Shown piece after piece: positions 46,635 through 58,751 of a DNA stretch of 64,000 bases. Source of the stretch: Croceibacterium ferulae (GTDB lineage: Bacteria > Pseudomonadota > Alphaproteobacteria > Sphingomonadales > Sphingomonadaceae); contig NZ_QZVQ01000006.1 of assembly GCF_003660445.1 (NCBI RefSeq), positions 124,001 through 188,000 on the forward strand, in the 5' to 3' direction. A program made the position numbers and the translations under genes. Position 1 is the stretch's first letter. Every line of letters starts with the position of its first letter. The notes beneath the pieces were generated by a model that worked only from the letters and a program-made list of their open reading frames with translations, searched no databases and was not told where the DNA came from.

Positions 46635-47633
46635 TCAAGGCATTCCGCCCCCGCCATGCGCGCCCACGGCGGTGCCGGTGGAGTAGGTCGTCTCGTCGCT
46701 CGCCAGCGTCACATACAGCGCCGCCAGCTCCGCCGGCTGACCGGCGCGGCCCAGCGGCGTGTCCTGCCCGAACTCGCCCATCGTGCCGGGGATCTGCCCG
46801 CCGCAGACCTGCAGCGGGGTCCAGATCGGCCCGGGGCTGACCGCATTCACCCGGATGCCCTTCTTGGCCAGCTGCTTGGCCATGCCCTTGGTCAGGTTCA
46901 GGATCGCCGCCTTGGTGCTGGCATAGTCGATCAGCTCCTTGCCCGGATCGTAGGAGTTCTGGCTGATCGTGTTGATGATCACCGCGCCCGGCGGCAGGCT
47001 GGGGATCGCCGCCTTGCTGAAGCGGAACACATGGTAGATGTTGGTCTCGTAAGTGCGCACGAACTGCTCATCGCTGATCTCCAGGATATCCGCCTTACTC
47101 TGCTGGTAGGCGGCGTTGTTGACCAGGATATCCAGTCCGCCCAGCGCCTCGATCGCTTTCGCCACCGTCTGCTCGCATGCGGCCAGCGTCCGGATGTCGG
47201 CCGGCAGCAGCACCGCCTTGCGGCCCGCCTGCTCGATCAGCTGCTTGACCTCCTGCGCGTCCGGCTCTTCCGTCGGGTAGTAGTTGATCGCCACGTCCGC
47301 ACCTTCGCGCGCATAGGCGATCGCCGCGGCCCGGCCGATGCCGCTGTCGCCCCCGGTGATCAGCGCCTTGCGGCCGGTCAGCTTGCCCGATCCGCGATAG
47401 CTGCTCTCGCCATGATCGGGGCGCGGCGTCATGCGGCTGGCCAGGCCCGGCCATTCCTGCTGCTGTTCCGGGAAGGGCTCGCGCGTATAGGCGTTGCGCG
47501 GATCGCGCAGGGGCCGCGCCGCTGCCGTGCCGCCGCCTTCCTGCGCAGTGGCGGGCCCGGCGAAGGCGCCTGCTGCCAGGCCCATCGCCGCTCCGCCCAG
47601 CACCGTCCTGCGCGTGGTCTCGTAATCCTGCAT
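46635..47633 (-). CDS. Short-chain dehydrogenase/reductase with Tat signal
   Basis: This 332-residue SDR has an N-terminal twin-arginine leader (TRRTVLGGAAMGLAAGAFAG, cut near residue 30), then the family core. It has the NAD(P)-binding TGGDSGIGRAAAIAYAREGA, NNAAYQQSKAD and the catalytic Ser/Tyr/Lys in NTISQNSYDPGKELIDYASTKAA. It resembles the YghA/Ymr226c-like stress SDRs. An exported SDR needs a cofactor outside the cytoplasm, so the leader may instead be vestigial. The start is ATG 47633 with GGAG upstream. The asparaginase gene follows 55 bp later. Confidence 0.9.
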   Translation of the reverse strand: MQDYETTRRTVLGGAAMGLAAGAFAGPATAQEGGGTAAARPLRDPRNAYTREPFPEQQQEWPGLASRMTPRPDHGESSYRGSGKLTGRKALITGGDSGIGRAAAIAYAREGADVAINYYPTEEPDAQEVKQLIEQAGRKAVLLPADIRTLAACEQTVAKAIEALGGLDILVNNAAYQQSKADILEISDEQFVRTYETNIYHVFRFSKAAIPSLPPGAVIINTISQNSYDPGKELIDYASTKAAILNLTKGMAKQLAKKGIRVNAVSPGPIWTPLQVCGGQIPGTMGEFGQDTPLGRAGQPAELAALYVTLASDETTYSTGTAVGAHGGGGMP

Positions 47634-47695
47634 CACCGGCTCCGCTCTGTAACCCCGTCTGCCAGGGTCAACGACGAGCGGAGCCGATGTGTCCG

Positions 47696-48616
47696 TCAGT
47701 TTTCGCCGGTCGCCTGCGGCACCACCGTGCGCACGATGCTTGCGTCCAGCTCCTCGAAATCGTGCAGCCCGATCGTGTCGTACAGCTCCTGCCGGGTCTG
47801 CATCCGATCCACCATCTCGTGCGTGCCGCCATGCTCGCGGATGGAGGCGTACAGCTCCGCCACCGCCTTGTTGGCGATGCGCAGCGACGAGACAGGCCAG
47901 ATCACCATCTTGTAGCCCATCTGCTCGAACTCGGTGGCGGTGAAGAACGGCGTTTTGCCGAACTCGGTCATGTTGGCGAGCAGGGGCACGTCGGGGACCG
48001 CCGCGGCGAACTTCTCAAACATCTCCCGCGTGTTCAGCGCCTCGGGGAAGATGGCGTCGGCGCCGGCCTGCACATACAGCTTCGCCCGTTCCACCGCCGC
48101 ATCGAAGCCCTCGACCCCGGCGGCATCGGTGCGCGCCACGATCACCATGTCGCGCCGCGCCTTGGCCGCGGCAGCGACCTTGGCGGCCATGTCTGTCGGG
48201 CTGACCAGGTTCTTGCCGTTCAGATGGCCGCACTTCTTGGGCAGGATCTGGTCTTCCAGATGCACCGCGCCCGCGCCCGCATCCTCGAAGGTGCGGACCA
48301 TGTGCATCACGTTCAGCGCCTCGCCATAGCCGGTATCGCCATCCACCAGCAGCGGCAGGCCCGATGCGCGGGCGATCTGCCGGATGAAGAAGGCGACCTC
48401 GTCCACCGTGATGATGCCGAGGTCCGGCAGCCCCATGCTGGCCGTCATCGCCGCGCCGGATAGGTACAGGCCATCGAACCCGGCATTGCGCGCCTGGATC
48501 GCCGCCTGGCCATTATGCGCGCCGGGCAGCTGGTAGATGCCGGGCCGGTTCAGGCCATCGCGGAAACGCTTGCCGGCGGTTTCGGTGGGGAGGTCGGAGG
48601 CGAGGAGATAGGGCAT
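47696..48616 (-). CDS. prpB: Methylisocitrate lyase
   Basis: It cleaves 2-methylisocitrate to pyruvate and succinate, the last step of the methylcitrate cycle. It has 306 residues. The ICL/PEPM TIM-barrel motifs are present: GDTGYGEALNV, HLEDQILPKKCGHLNGK (catalytic Cys in KKCGH) and VARTDAAGVEGFDAAVERA. It is the last gene of the acnD-prpF-prpC-prpB operon, all on the minus strand. No PrpR or other regulator gene is present in the window. Confidence 0.95.
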   Translation of the reverse strand: MPYLLASDLPTETAGKRFRDGLNRPGIYQLPGAHNGQAAIQARNAGFDGLYLSGAAMTASMGLPDLGIITVDEVAFFIRQIARASGLPLLVDGDTGYGEALNVMHMVRTFEDAGAGAVHLEDQILPKKCGHLNGKNLVSPTDMAAKVAAAAKARRDMVIVARTDAAGVEGFDAAVERAKLYVQAGADAIFPEALNTREMFEKFAAAVPDVPLLANMTEFGKTPFFTATEFEQMGYKMVIWPVSSLRIANKAVAELYASIREHGGTHEMVDRMQTRQELYDTIGLHDFEELDASIVRTVVPQATGEN

Positions 48617-48661
48617 GGAGTTCCTTCGAATTGCTGGTGCGGTCTGGCGTGGCGGGAGAGA

Positions 48662-49828
48662 CTACCCCCGCTCCGCCAGCGGCACCCAGGCCAGATCCTC
48701 CGGCCCGACATAGTTCGCGCTGGGGCGGATGATCTTGTTGTCCTGCCGCTGCTCGATCGCGTGGGCGGCCCAGCCGCTGGTGCGGGCGATGACGAACAGG
48801 GGGGTGAACATGGCGGTCGGCACGCCCATCAAATGGTAGCTGACGGCGCTGAACCAGTCGAGATTGGGGAACATCTTCTTGGTGTCCATCATCACCGTCT
48901 CGATCCGCTCGGCGATGTCGAACTGGGTGGTCGAGCCGGCTTCCTCCGCCAACCCCTTCGCCACCCGCTTGATCACCTCGTTGCGGGGATCGCTGACGGT
49001 GTAGACCGGGTGACCGAAGCCGATGATGACCTCCTTTGCCTCCATGCGGGCGCGGATGTCGGCCTCGGCTTCGTCGGCGGTGGCGTAGCGCTTCTGGATC
49101 TCGAAGGCGACCTCGTTGGCGCCGCCATGCTTGGGGCCGCGCAGCGCCCCGATCGCGCCGGTAATGGCGGAATGCATGTCGCTGCCCGTGCCCGCGATTA
49201 CCCGCGCGGCGAAGGTGGAGGCGTTGAACTCGTGCTCCGCATAGAGGATCAGCGAGGTGTGCATCGCGCGCACATGGCTGTCGGGCGCCGGGCTGCCGCG
49301 CAGCAGGTGCAGGAAGTGGCCGGCGATGCTGTCATCGTCCGTCTCGACGTCGATCTCGCGGCCATTGTGGCTCCAGTGGTGCCAGTACAGCAGCATGGAG
49401 CCGAGGCTGGCCATCAGCCGGTCGGCGATGTCGCGCGCGCCGGGGGTGTTGTGGTCGTCCTTCTCCGGCAGGGCGCAGCCCAGCGCGGAGACACCGGTGC
49501 GCATCACGTCCATCGGGTGCGCGGCGGCCGGGAGCGCGGCCAGCGCTTCGCGCACGGCCAGCGGCAGGCCGCGCATGGCCTTCAGCTTCAGCTTGTAGGC
49601 GTGCAGTTCGGCAGCATTGGGCAGGCGGCCATGGACCAGCAGGTGGGCGATCTCCTCGAACTCCGCCTCCTCGGCGAAGTCCAGGATGTCGTAGCCGCGA
49701 TAATGCAGGTCGTTGCCGGTGCGGCCCACCGTGCACAGGGCGGTGTTGCCGGCGGCCACGCCGGACAGCGCGACGGATTTCTTGGGCTTGAAGCTGGGGG
49801 TAGTCGTCTCGGTCATCCTCGGGTCCAT
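48662..49828 (-). CDS. prpC: 2-methylcitrate synthase
   Basis: It joins propionyl-CoA and oxaloacetate to 2-methylcitrate, the first step of the methylcitrate cycle. It has 388 residues from ATG 49828 ([10 protein letters not shown]). Citrate-synthase-fold motifs are [35 protein letters not shown]-like [30 protein letters not shown] and [13 protein letters not shown]. It lies between prpF (14-bp gap) and prpB (45-bp gap). ATG 49816 is a possible later start. Confidence 0.94.
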   Translation of the reverse strand: MDPRMTETTTPSFKPKKSVALSGVAAGNTALCTVGRTGNDLHYRGYDILDFAEEAEFEEIAHLLVHGRLPNAAELHAYKLKLKAMRGLPLAVREALAALPAAAHPMDVMRTGVSALGCALPEKDDHNTPGARDIADRLMASLGSMLLYWHHWSHNGREIDVETDDDSIAGHFLHLLRGSPAPDSHVRAMHTSLILYAEHEFNASTFAARVIAGTGSDMHSAITGAIGALRGPKHGGANEVAFEIQKRYATADEAEADIRARMEAKEVIIGFGHPVYTVSDPRNEVIKRVAKGLAEEAGSTTQFDIAERIETVMMDTKKMFPNLDWFSAVSYHLMGVPTAMFTPLFVIARTSGWAAHAIEQRQDNKIIRPSANYVGPEDLAWVPLAERG

Positions 49829-49842
49829 TCTTCTTCTTGTTG

Positions 49843-51033
49843 TCAGTACGTGCCTGCCGGCACATGCACGCGGCCGTCCATCAGGATGCGCGCGCTGCGG
49901 CTCATCACCGCCTTGGTCACGGTCCAGCGTCCGTCCACCTGGCTCGCCTCGGCACCCACGCGCAGGGTGCCGGAGGGGTGGCCGAAGCGCACGGAGGTCC
50001 GCTCGCCTCCGCCGGCCGCCTCACTGACCAGCGTGCCGGGCACCGCGGCGGCGGCGGCGATGGCGACGGAGGCGGTGCCCATCATGGCATGGTGCAGCTT
50101 GCCCATGGACAGCGCGCGGACGAGCAGGTCCACCTCCTCAGCGGCAATCGACCGGCCGCTGGCGGTGATGTAGGGGGCGGGCGGGGCGACGAAGGCGATC
50201 TTGGGCGTGTGCTGGCGCCTCAGCGCCTCTTCGGCGGTGGCGATCAGCCCCATCTTCAGCGCGCCGATCGTGCGCAGCACCTCGAACCGGCGCAGCGACT
50301 CTGGATCGCCGTTAACGGCCTCGCGCAATTCGGTGCCGGTGTAGCCGATATCGGCCGCCCGGACGAAGATGGTGGGGATGCCAGCATTGATCAGCGTGGC
50401 CTGCAGCCTGCCGCCGGCGACAATCTCTTCCGGCACGTCAAGCGTGTCGACCAGATTGCCGGTGGGGAACATCGCGCCCTCTCCATCGGCGGGGTCCATG
50501 AACTCCAGCACGATCTCGGCGGCCGGAAAGGTGACGCCGTCCAGTTCGAAGGCGCCGGTTTCCTGCACCGCGCCGTCGCTGACCGGCACATGGGCGATGA
50601 TCGTCTTGCCGATATTGGCCTGCCACAGCCTGACGGTGCAGATGCCGTTCGTGGTGTTGCGGGCCGGATCGACATATCCGGCATGAATGGCGAAGGCGCC
50701 GGCTGCCGTGGAGAGGTTGCCGCAATTGCCGGACCAGTCCACGAAATCGCTGTCGATCGATACCTGGCCATACAGGTAATCCGCATCATGATCGGGCACG
50801 GTGGCGGGGCCGACGATCACGCATTTGCTGGTGCTGGAGGTCGCCCCGCCCATGCCGTCGATCTGCGCGCCATAGGGATCGGGGCTGCCGATCACCCGCT
50901 GGAACAGCCGGTCCCGCGCCGTGCCCGGTACCCGGCAGGGTTCGGGCAGATCCTCCATGCGGAAGAACACCCCCTTGCTGGTGCCGCCGCGCATATAGGC
51001 GGCGGGGATGGCGATCTGCGGTGCCGCCATCAT
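49843..51033 (-). CDS. prpF: 2-methylaconitate cis-trans isomerase PrpF
   Basis: It isomerises the 2-methylaconitate made by AcnD to the form needed to give 2-methylisocitrate. It has 396 residues and the diaminopimelate-epimerase-like fold. Motifs: [43 protein letters not shown] and [24 protein letters not shown] 51033 has GGAGG 6 nt upstream and its ATGA overlaps the acnD stop. The AcnD/PrpF pair replaces the classical PrpD dehydratase in many bacteria. Confidence 0.94.
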   Translation of the reverse strand: MMAAPQIAIPAAYMRGGTSKGVFFRMEDLPEPCRVPGTARDRLFQRVIGSPDPYGAQIDGMGGATSSTSKCVIVGPATVPDHDADYLYGQVSIDSDFVDWSGNCGNLSTAAGAFAIHAGYVDPARNTTNGICTVRLWQANIGKTIIAHVPVSDGAVQETGAFELDGVTFPAAEIVLEFMDPADGEGAMFPTGNLVDTLDVPEEIVAGGRLQATLINAGIPTIFVRAADIGYTGTELREAVNGDPESLRRFEVLRTIGALKMGLIATAEEALRRQHTPKIAFVAPPAPYITASGRSIAAEEVDLLVRALSMGKLHHAMMGTASVAIAAAAAVPGTLVSEAAGGGERTSVRFGHPSGTLRVGAEASQVDGRWTVTKAVMSRSARILMDGRVHVPAGTY

Positions 51034-53651
51034 GCCGCCTCCGCCGCCAGGAAGTCCTCCGCGAAGCGCTGCAACACGCCGCCGGCCTCGTGGATCGAGA
51101 CTTCCTCCTCCGTGTCCAGCCGGCACAGGACGGGCACCTCCTCCACGCTGCCATCGCGGCGGGTAATCACCAGCGTCAGCTCCGCGCCCGCCTGCGGATC
51201 GCCCAGCACGTCATACGTTTCCGTCCCGTCCAGCTTCAGGCCAAGCCGGGTGGTACCGTGCGTGAACTCCAGCGGCAGCACGCCCATGCCGATCAAATTG
51301 GTACGGTGGATCCGCTCGAAACCCTCGGCCACGATCGCCTCCACCCCGGCCAGCCGTACGCCCTTGGCCGCCCAGTCGCGGGACGAACCCTGCCCGTAAT
51401 CGGCGCCGGCGATGATGATCAGCGGCTGGCGGCGGGTGAGATAGGTCTCGATGGCCTCCCACATGCGCACCACCCCGCCCTCCGGCTCCACGCGCGCCAG
51501 CGAGCCGCGGCGCACCTCGCCATCCACCACCGCCATCTCGTTCACCAGCTGCGGGTTGGCGAAGGTGGCGCGCATCGCGGTCAGGTGGTCGCCGCGATGG
51601 GTGGCGTAGGAATTGTAGTCCTCCTCCGGCACGCCCATGCTGGTCAGGTATTCCCCCGCGGCGCTGGTCGGCAGGATCGCGTTGGATGGGGACAGGTGAT
51701 CGGTGGTGATGTTGTCCGGCAGGATCGCCAGCGGTCGCATGCCCCGCAGCGTGCGCGGGGATGCCGCCAGCGCGCCCAGGCCGGCCGTGTCCCAGTAGGG
51801 CGGGCGGCGGATATAGGTCGATTGCGGGCGCCAGTCATACAGCGGCGAGACTGCCTCATGGCCATGCAGGTCGCGCGCGAACATCGGGTCGTACACGTCG
51901 CGGAACTGCGATGCCTTCACATGCTGGCCGACCACCGAGTCGATCTCCGCATCGGTGGGCCAGATGTCGCGCAGCCGCACCTCCTGGCCACCCGGCGTGA
52001 TGCCCAGCACGTCCCGCTCGATATCGAAGCGGATCGTGCCGGCGATGGCATAGGCCACCACCAGCGGCGGGGAGGCAAGGAAGGCCTGCCGCGCAAAGGG
52101 ATGGATGCGGCCGTCGAAATTGCGGTTGCCCGACAGGACGGCGGTGGTGTGCAGGTCGCGCTCCACGATCTCGCGCTGGATGGCGGGGTCCAGCGCGCCC
52201 GACATGCCGTTGCAGGTGGTGCAGGCGAAGCCGACAATGCCGAAGCCCAGCCGCTCCAGCTCCTCCAGCAGGCCGGCTTCCTCCAGATACAGGCTGGGCA
52301 CCCGCGATCCGGGGGCGAAGGAGGTCTTGACCCACGGCTTGCGCGTCAGGCCCAACGCATTGGCCTTCTGCGCCACCAGCCCGGCCGCGACCACGTTGCG
52401 CGGATTGCTGGTATTGGTGCAGCTGGTGATCGCGGCGATGATCACCGCGCCATCGGGAATCAGGCCGGCCTGCTCCTGCGCCAGCGCGCCCGGCAGATCA
52501 TGCGCGATACCGGTCGCATGCAGGGCGGCGGTGGGCAGGCGCTTGTGCGGGTTGGAGGGGCCGGCCAGGTTGCGCTCCACCGTGGAAAGGTCGAACTCCA
52601 GCACCCGGTCATATTCCGCCGTCGCCAGTGCATCGCCCCACAGGCCCACCTGCTTGGCGTAGGTTTCCACCAGCCGCACCTGTTCAGGCGCGCGGTTGGT
52701 CAGCAGCAGGTAGTCGATCGTCTGCTGGTCGATGAAGAACATTGCCGCCGTGGCGCCATATTCGGGGCACATATTGCTGATGGTGGCGCGATCGCCGACG
52801 GACAGGCTTTCCGCCCCCTCGCCGTAGAATTCAAGCCAGGCGCCGACCACGCGCTCGCGCCTGAGGAACTCGGTAATGGCCAGCACGATGTCGGTGGCCG
52901 TGATCCCTTCCGCACGCCGCCCGGTCAGGCGCACGCCGACGGATACAGGCAGGCGCATCATGGACGGGCGGCCCAGCATCACCGTTTCCGCCTCCAGCCC
53001 GCCGACGCCGACTGCGATCACGCCCAGCGAGTCCACATGCGGGGTGTGGCTGTCCGTGCCGACGCAGGTGTCGGGGAAGGCCAGGCCATCGCGCACCTGC
53101 ACGACAGGGCTCATCCGTTCCAGGTTGATCTGGTGCATGATGCCGTTGCCCGCCGGGATCACGTCCACATTGTCGAACGCGGTCTTGCACCATTCGATGA
53201 AATGGAACCGGTCCTCGTTGCGGCGGTCCTCGATTTCCCGGTTGCGCAGGAAGGCGTCCGGGTCATGGCCGCCATGCTCCACCGCCAGGCTGTGATCGAC
53301 GATCAGCTGCGTGGGCACCACCGGATTGACCTTGGCCGGATCCCCGCCCTGGTCCGCGATCGCGTCACGCAGGCCGGCGAGATCGACCAGCGCGGTCTGG
53401 CCCAGGATGTCGTGGCAGACCACGCGCGCCGGGTACCAGGGAAAGTCGCGATCCCGCCGACCGTCGGCGATCTGCTGCAGGTAGTCCGGCAGGTCGGCCG
53501 GATCGGCGCGCCGCACCAGCTGTTCGGCCAGCACGCGCGCGACATAGGGCAGCCGGTCATAGGCGCCCGGCCTGATGGCTTCGACCGCCGCGCGCACATC
53601 GATGTAGTGGAGGTCCGTGCCGGGCAGGGGTTTGCGATAGGGGTTGTCCAT
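51030..53651 (-). CDS. acnD: Fe/S-dependent 2-methylisocitrate dehydratase AcnD
   Basis: It converts 2-methylcitrate to 2-methylaconitate. It has 873 residues from ATG 53651, the length of the AcnD class. It is an aconitase homologue: the 4Fe-4S ligands are Cys411 (SCTNTSN), Cys477 and Cys480 (CTTCNG), and substrate-site motifs are [10 protein letters not shown] and [15 protein letters not shown]. An AAGGA site precedes the start. It is the first gene of the acnD-prpF-prpC-prpB operon. The adjacent gene at 53761 is divergent, with a 109-bp gap. Confidence 0.96.
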   Translation of the reverse strand: MDNPYRKPLPGTDLHYIDVRAAVEAIRPGAYDRLPYVARVLAEQLVRRADPADLPDYLQQIADGRRDRDFPWYPARVVCHDILGQTALVDLAGLRDAIADQGGDPAKVNPVVPTQLIVDHSLAVEHGGHDPDAFLRNREIEDRRNEDRFHFIEWCKTAFDNVDVIPAGNGIMHQINLERMSPVVQVRDGLAFPDTCVGTDSHTPHVDSLGVIAVGVGGLEAETVMLGRPSMMRLPVSVGVRLTGRRAEGITATDIVLAITEFLRRERVVGAWLEFYGEGAESLSVGDRATISNMCPEYGATAAMFFIDQQTIDYLLLTNRAPEQVRLVETYAKQVGLWGDALATAEYDRVLEFDLSTVERNLAGPSNPHKRLPTAALHATGIAHDLPGALAQEQAGLIPDGAVIIAAITSCTNTSNPRNVVAAGLVAQKANALGLTRKPWVKTSFAPGSRVPSLYLEEAGLLEELERLGFGIVGFACTTCNGMSGALDPAIQREIVERDLHTTAVLSGNRNFDGRIHPFARQAFLASPPLVVAYAIAGTIRFDIERDVLGITPGGQEVRLRDIWPTDAEIDSVVGQHVKASQFRDVYDPMFARDLHGHEAVSPLYDWRPQSTYIRRPPYWDTAGLGALAASPRTLRGMRPLAILPDNITTDHLSPSNAILPTSAAGEYLTSMGVPEEDYNSYATHRGDHLTAMRATFANPQLVNEMAVVDGEVRRGSLARVEPEGGVVRMWEAIETYLTRRQPLIIIAGADYGQGSSRDWAAKGVRLAGVEAIVAEGFERIHRTNLIGMGVLPLEFTHGTTRLGLKLDGTETYDVLGDPQAGAELTLVITRRDGSVEEVPVLCRLDTEEEVSIHEAGGVLQRFAEDFLAAEAA

Positions 53652-53760
53652 GCACCGGTCCTTTTCATGCCAAAGCCTTGGGAGCAAACCCCATTTGGGA
53701 AGCTTGCCGCTGCTTCGCCACCGGTCTACGCGCCGGGCGCGCTATCAGGAGGGCAAACCT

Positions 53761-54866
<1,106 letters not shown>

Positions 54867-54873
<7 letters not shown>

Positions 54874-57668
54874 TCCACCGGCTGCATCGCCGGCACCGCG
54901 CCATAATAATCGGGCGCGGTGTCGGGGTGGAGTTCGATCCGGTCCAGCAGCACGCCGGGATCGAGCGGCACGATTTCCACCCGGTGCCGACCCGCGGGCA
55001 GTTGCGGCAAGGCGATGTGGCGCAGCGCGGTGTTGGACAGGACGTTGGCCTTCCACTCCTCGCTGCGGCCATGGGTAGTGAAATCCAGGGTGGTAGCCTC
55101 GCCGCCATCCACCCGCACGACGATCCGCATGCGGTCCTCGCCGGTCAGCATATGGGCGGGAATGGCGACGATCCGCAGCCGGGCATCCTGCAATGCGGTG
55201 GTCGTGAAGTTGTAGGCCAGCGGAGCAGCGCCGCTGCCGCCTTTGGGCAGGTCGAGCCGGGAGCGCAGCGCGCCGGCGCGAGTGCCGAGGCCGGGCACCA
55301 CCTCCCAATCCGCACCCTTGGCAGCGATCGCGGGCAGGCCGATGATGGCGTTGAAGGCAGGGGCTGGGTCTGCCGGCAGCAGGGCCGGGGCGAGTTGCAG
55401 CTGCCGTTCCCCGCAGGTGATCGTGCCCCCGGCCAGTGTTTCCGCCCCATCATAAGCAAGCGTGATGCGCGTGCGGAAGCCGTTGCCTTCATCCAGCCGC
55501 CCGCTGCTGGCGGAAGCGGTGGCGCCCGACAGGCCGGACAGGGCCCAATCCGCCGCGACCCCGCCGCTATACAGCGTGAAGGCGCGTGTCGCGGGCCGCC
55601 CGGCGGTCAATGCGAGATCGGTCATCTCCAGCCCGCATGCCGCTACTTGCGGCAGGGTGTAGCCGGGCCATGACGGTTCCTGGAACACCGGCAGGCGGCG
55701 CGGCGCCATGTCCATCATGCCGGCCCACTTGCCGCCGGCCATGCTGTTGTAGGTGGCGGTGTCCTCCACGATACGGGCATGTGCCGCACGGGCCTGTTGC
55801 GCCAGCGCGGCCATATCGGCGCGCGGCACGCCGGCGTGGCGGCTGGCATGGCCGCCGGGATCCGCGACCGGCACCGGAGCGCGCTGCGCCCCGGCATGTG
55901 TGGCGGCGAGGTCCAGCTTCAGGATACGTTCGTTCAGGCTGGCAGCCGCGCGCACCGGGTATAGCACCAGCTGGAAAAAGGCATCCTGCCGGTCGGCCGG
56001 CAGCGTGGCGCCCAGCGCCTCCGCCCGCGAGACCAGCGCGGCATAGGCATCCAGCCGGCGCTCCGCCTCCTCCCCACCTGTGCGGACATAGTCCGAAACC
56101 CGGTTCGGCCGGGTCGGTTCGGTCTGGCCCCAGCCCATGAATTCCGGTCGCCGTTCCCAGGCGAGACCGTAATAGGCATTCATGATCCCGGCGATCTCGG
56201 CCGCCGCATCGGCCCCGAACTGCGCGGCCGCCCAGCCGCGCAGATGATCGTCCGGCGTCTGGTCGAACTTGCCGGCATCGAAGGCGAGGTCGAGGAAGTA
56301 GTGCGTCAGATACTCCGCCGGCTTGATGTCGCCGACATTGGCGATCCAGATCCGCCGCGCGCCCGTGTGCCAGGCGCGCTGCATCTGTTCGCGCACCAGC
56401 GCCGGGTGCGTCGTCGCCAGCCACAGATAATCGTGCGGGCGACCCCAATAGGACAGGTGATAATAGACACCCGATCCGCCGCTGCGCTGCCGCTCGGCGG
56501 CGTCGGGCAACTGGTGGATGTAGCCGTAATTGTCGTCCGGCCACACCAGCGTGACATCGTCCGGCACTGCCAGGCCGGCATTGTAGGTGTCGAGCACCTC
56601 CTTGTAGAGCGTCAGCGCCTGCGGCACCTGCTGCGGCGGGCGGCCCTGCACCTGTGCCAGCAGATCGCGCTGCGCCGCGATGACGGCGGCGGTCGCATCG
56701 CGCGCCTCCTCGGCCGTGCTGGCGCCTTCCATGCCCGAATCATGCTTGCCGCGCAGGCCGATGCTGGTGATCGTGTCCTGGTCCCGCGCCTCCACCGCCC
56801 GCTCGCGCCAGTAGCCGAGCAGCGCGTCGCGATTGGTAAACCAGTTGAACGGGCCGCGCTCCGCCTCTTCCCATTCCCGCACATTGTTGCGGTTCATGGG
56901 TTCGGCATGGGATGTGCCCAGCACGATCGCATGGTCGCGCGCGGCGGCGGCATTGCCGGGAATCTGCCAGAACGGCCTGGTGCTGTCGTGCATCGCGGGC
57001 CAGATCGTGTTGGCCTTCAGCCGCCACAGCAATTCGAAGATGCGGGCATAGGTCTTCGGCCCGATATCGCCGGTCTCGGGCTCGTAGGTCTTTGCCGCCC
57101 AGGGCTGCAGGCCCCAATCCTCGTCATTCAGGAAGATGCCACGATAGCGGACCGACGGTTCCTTCGAGAGAACGGGAGCGGCATCCACCACCAGCCGGCC
57201 CACCTTGCGCGGTGTCACGTCAGCCCACCATTCCCAGGCGGAGATGCCCAGGTCGCGCGTCAGGTCGACCACGCCCCAAACGGTGCCGCGCGGGTCGGAC
57301 CCGGCGATCAGCAAGATGCGGCGCCCGGCGGCATCGGTGAAGGCGGAGCGACGATATTGCTCCCACTTGCCGGCGAGACCGGCGGTGGCGCCGGCCCGGC
57401 CCAGGCCGGCGATCAGCGGCGCGTCGTGCTGGCCGATGATGATGCAGGTGACGGCGCAGCGCGCCGGGTCGGTCGCGAGGTCCGCCGTCCGGCCGGTCAG
57501 GGCGAAAAGGTCACGGGCCAGCAGCTCGGCCGCGAGGCGCGCGGTGGTGTCATCCCCGTGCACGATGGTGGGGGCAGCGGCGCCGTCGAACAGCACCATC
57601 TCCTCGGCTGCGGCGGGCAGGCACGGCACAGTGGCGCACAGCGGGGCGAGCAGCCAGCGCAGGCGCAT
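54867..57668 (-). CDS. GH115-family glycosidase (xylan alpha-1,2-glucuronidase-like)
   Basis: This 933-residue protein has a signal peptide ([20 protein letters not shown], ending near residue 23), so it is exported. It is close to GH115 enzymes, which remove (4-O-methyl)-glucuronic acid from xylan. Visible are the N-terminal domain with [17 protein letters not shown], the TIM barrel with [35 protein letters not shown], and [15 protein letters not shown], then the C-terminal beta sandwich ([18 protein letters not shown], near residue 740). The start is ATG 57668; no good ribosome site precedes it. It stands alone, away from other xylan-use genes. Confidence 0.9.
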
Positions 57669-57762
57669 GCGGTTCGTAGATTTCACTGACAATGCCGATC
57701 TCCCATCGGATCGGCAGTAACACCATCCCCCCACCGCTCAACCCGTGGAGGGCTGGCCGGGA

Positions 57763-57838
57763 TGGTGCCGCTTACAGGACTCGAACCTGTGACCCCATCA
57801 TTACGAATGATGTGCTCTACCAACTGAGCTAAAGCGGC
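57763..57838 (-). tRNA. tRNA-Thr (anticodon CGT)
   Basis: Reading the minus strand gives a cloverleaf starting GCCGCTTTAGCTCAGTTGG, with anticodon stem CATCA/TGATG around loop TTCGTAA and anticodon CGT (threonine, codon ACG). The T loop is GGTTCGAGTCC and the acceptor GCCGCTT pairs with AAGCGGC. The 3' CCA is encoded (57763-57765). Length 76 nt. Confidence 0.97.
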
Positions 57839-57858
57839 GTCCCCGGATCAGAGGGGTA

Positions 57859-57932
57859 TGGAGGCCCGAGCCGGAATCGAACCGGCGTAAACGGATTTGC
57901 AGTCCGGTGCGTAACCACTCCGCCATCGGGCC
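57859..57932 (-). tRNA. tRNA-Cys (anticodon GCA)
   Basis: On the minus strand GGCCCGATGGCGGAGTGG opens a cloverleaf. The anticodon stem CGGA/TCCG encloses loop CTGCAAA with anticodon GCA. The T arm is GCCGGTTCGATTCCGGC and the acceptor ends TCGGGCC, T, CCA, with CCA encoded. Length 74 nt. It lies 20 bp from tRNA-Thr, so both may be transcribed together. Confidence 0.97.
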
Positions 57933-57984
57933 GGAAGGCGCGCACCTAGCGAAAGCGGCGGGGAAGCGCAACGGCCATTCGGCA

Positions 57985-58659
57985 TCAAGGCGACAAGGCC
58001 GTGTCCGGGGGCGGACCGGTCGCCGGAACATGGCCGTCAGGCACCTCCAGCCGGTAGCCGCCGGTGCTGGCGGTGCGGACCAGATCGGCGCAGCCGGCCA
58101 GCGCCAGCTTGCCGCGCAGGCGGGACACGTGAACCTCCACGCTGTTGGTTTCGGGCTCGTGATGGATGCGCCACACATCCTGCAGCAGGGTGCGGCGGGT
58201 CACGGGCGTGCCGGGCTCCTCCGCCAGGCGCCACAGCAGCCCGAATTCGCGCGGGTGCAGGCCCAGCCATGACGGACCCCGGCGGGCATCGCGGTGCAGC
58301 AGGTCCAGCATCAGCGGCCCGGCGGGCAAGGCGCGGGGCACGGCGCTGGCGGCCGTCTGCACGCGGCGCGCCCGGGCTGCCAGCTCCGCCAGGCCGATTG
58401 CCGACTGCAGCACGTCGCCACAGCCGCGCGCCAGCAGGCGGGCGCGCGCCGTGCTGTCCGCCACCCCCAGCACGATCAGCCGCCGCGCACCCGCCAGGGT
58501 GCGATCGTCATCGGGCAGATTCCGCCCGTCCAGCAGCGTGACATGCACGCATCGCGGCTGCCCGTCATCGGAGCAGGGGCACAGCTGCCAGCCGCAACGC
58601 CGCAGATCCCATTGTTGCGGGATATCGCCCGCCCGCATGTCCCAGCAGAACCACTCCAC
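57985..58659 (-). CDS. OmpR-type winged-helix regulator without a standard receiver
   Basis: This 224-residue protein has a C-terminal OmpR/PhoB-type winged helix (about residues 125-215): LHPREFGLLWRLAEEPG, TRRTLLQDVW, NSVEVHVSRLRGKLALAG and TGGYRLEVPD. The N-terminal part is short and has a Cys cluster (CGWQLCPC, then PRCVHVTLLDGRNL) instead of a normal receiver; a weak receiver-like strand pattern (RRLIVLGVADSTARARLLARG) remains, without a clear phospho-Asp site. The start is GTG 58659 after AAGGGG; a longer form from ATG 58755 overlaps the aminotransferase stop. The signal and targets are unknown. Confidence 0.75.
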   Translation of the reverse strand: MEWFCWDMRAGDIPQQWDLRRCGWQLCPCSDDGQPRCVHVTLLDGRNLPDDDRTLAGARRLIVLGVADSTARARLLARGCGDVLQSAIGLAELAARARRVQTAASAVPRALPAGPLMLDLLHRDARRGPSWLGLHPREFGLLWRLAEEPGTPVTRRTLLQDVWRIHHEPETNSVEVHVSRLRGKLALAGCADLVRTASTGGYRLEVPDGHVPATGPPPDTALSP

Positions 58660-58751
58660 GGTGCGCCCCTTCTCAGCCCGAATCACGGGTTTGGGGGGAG
58701 CGCACCAGCATTGCCGGGCGGTGGCAAGTGCGCCAGCCACCCGGCGGCCCG

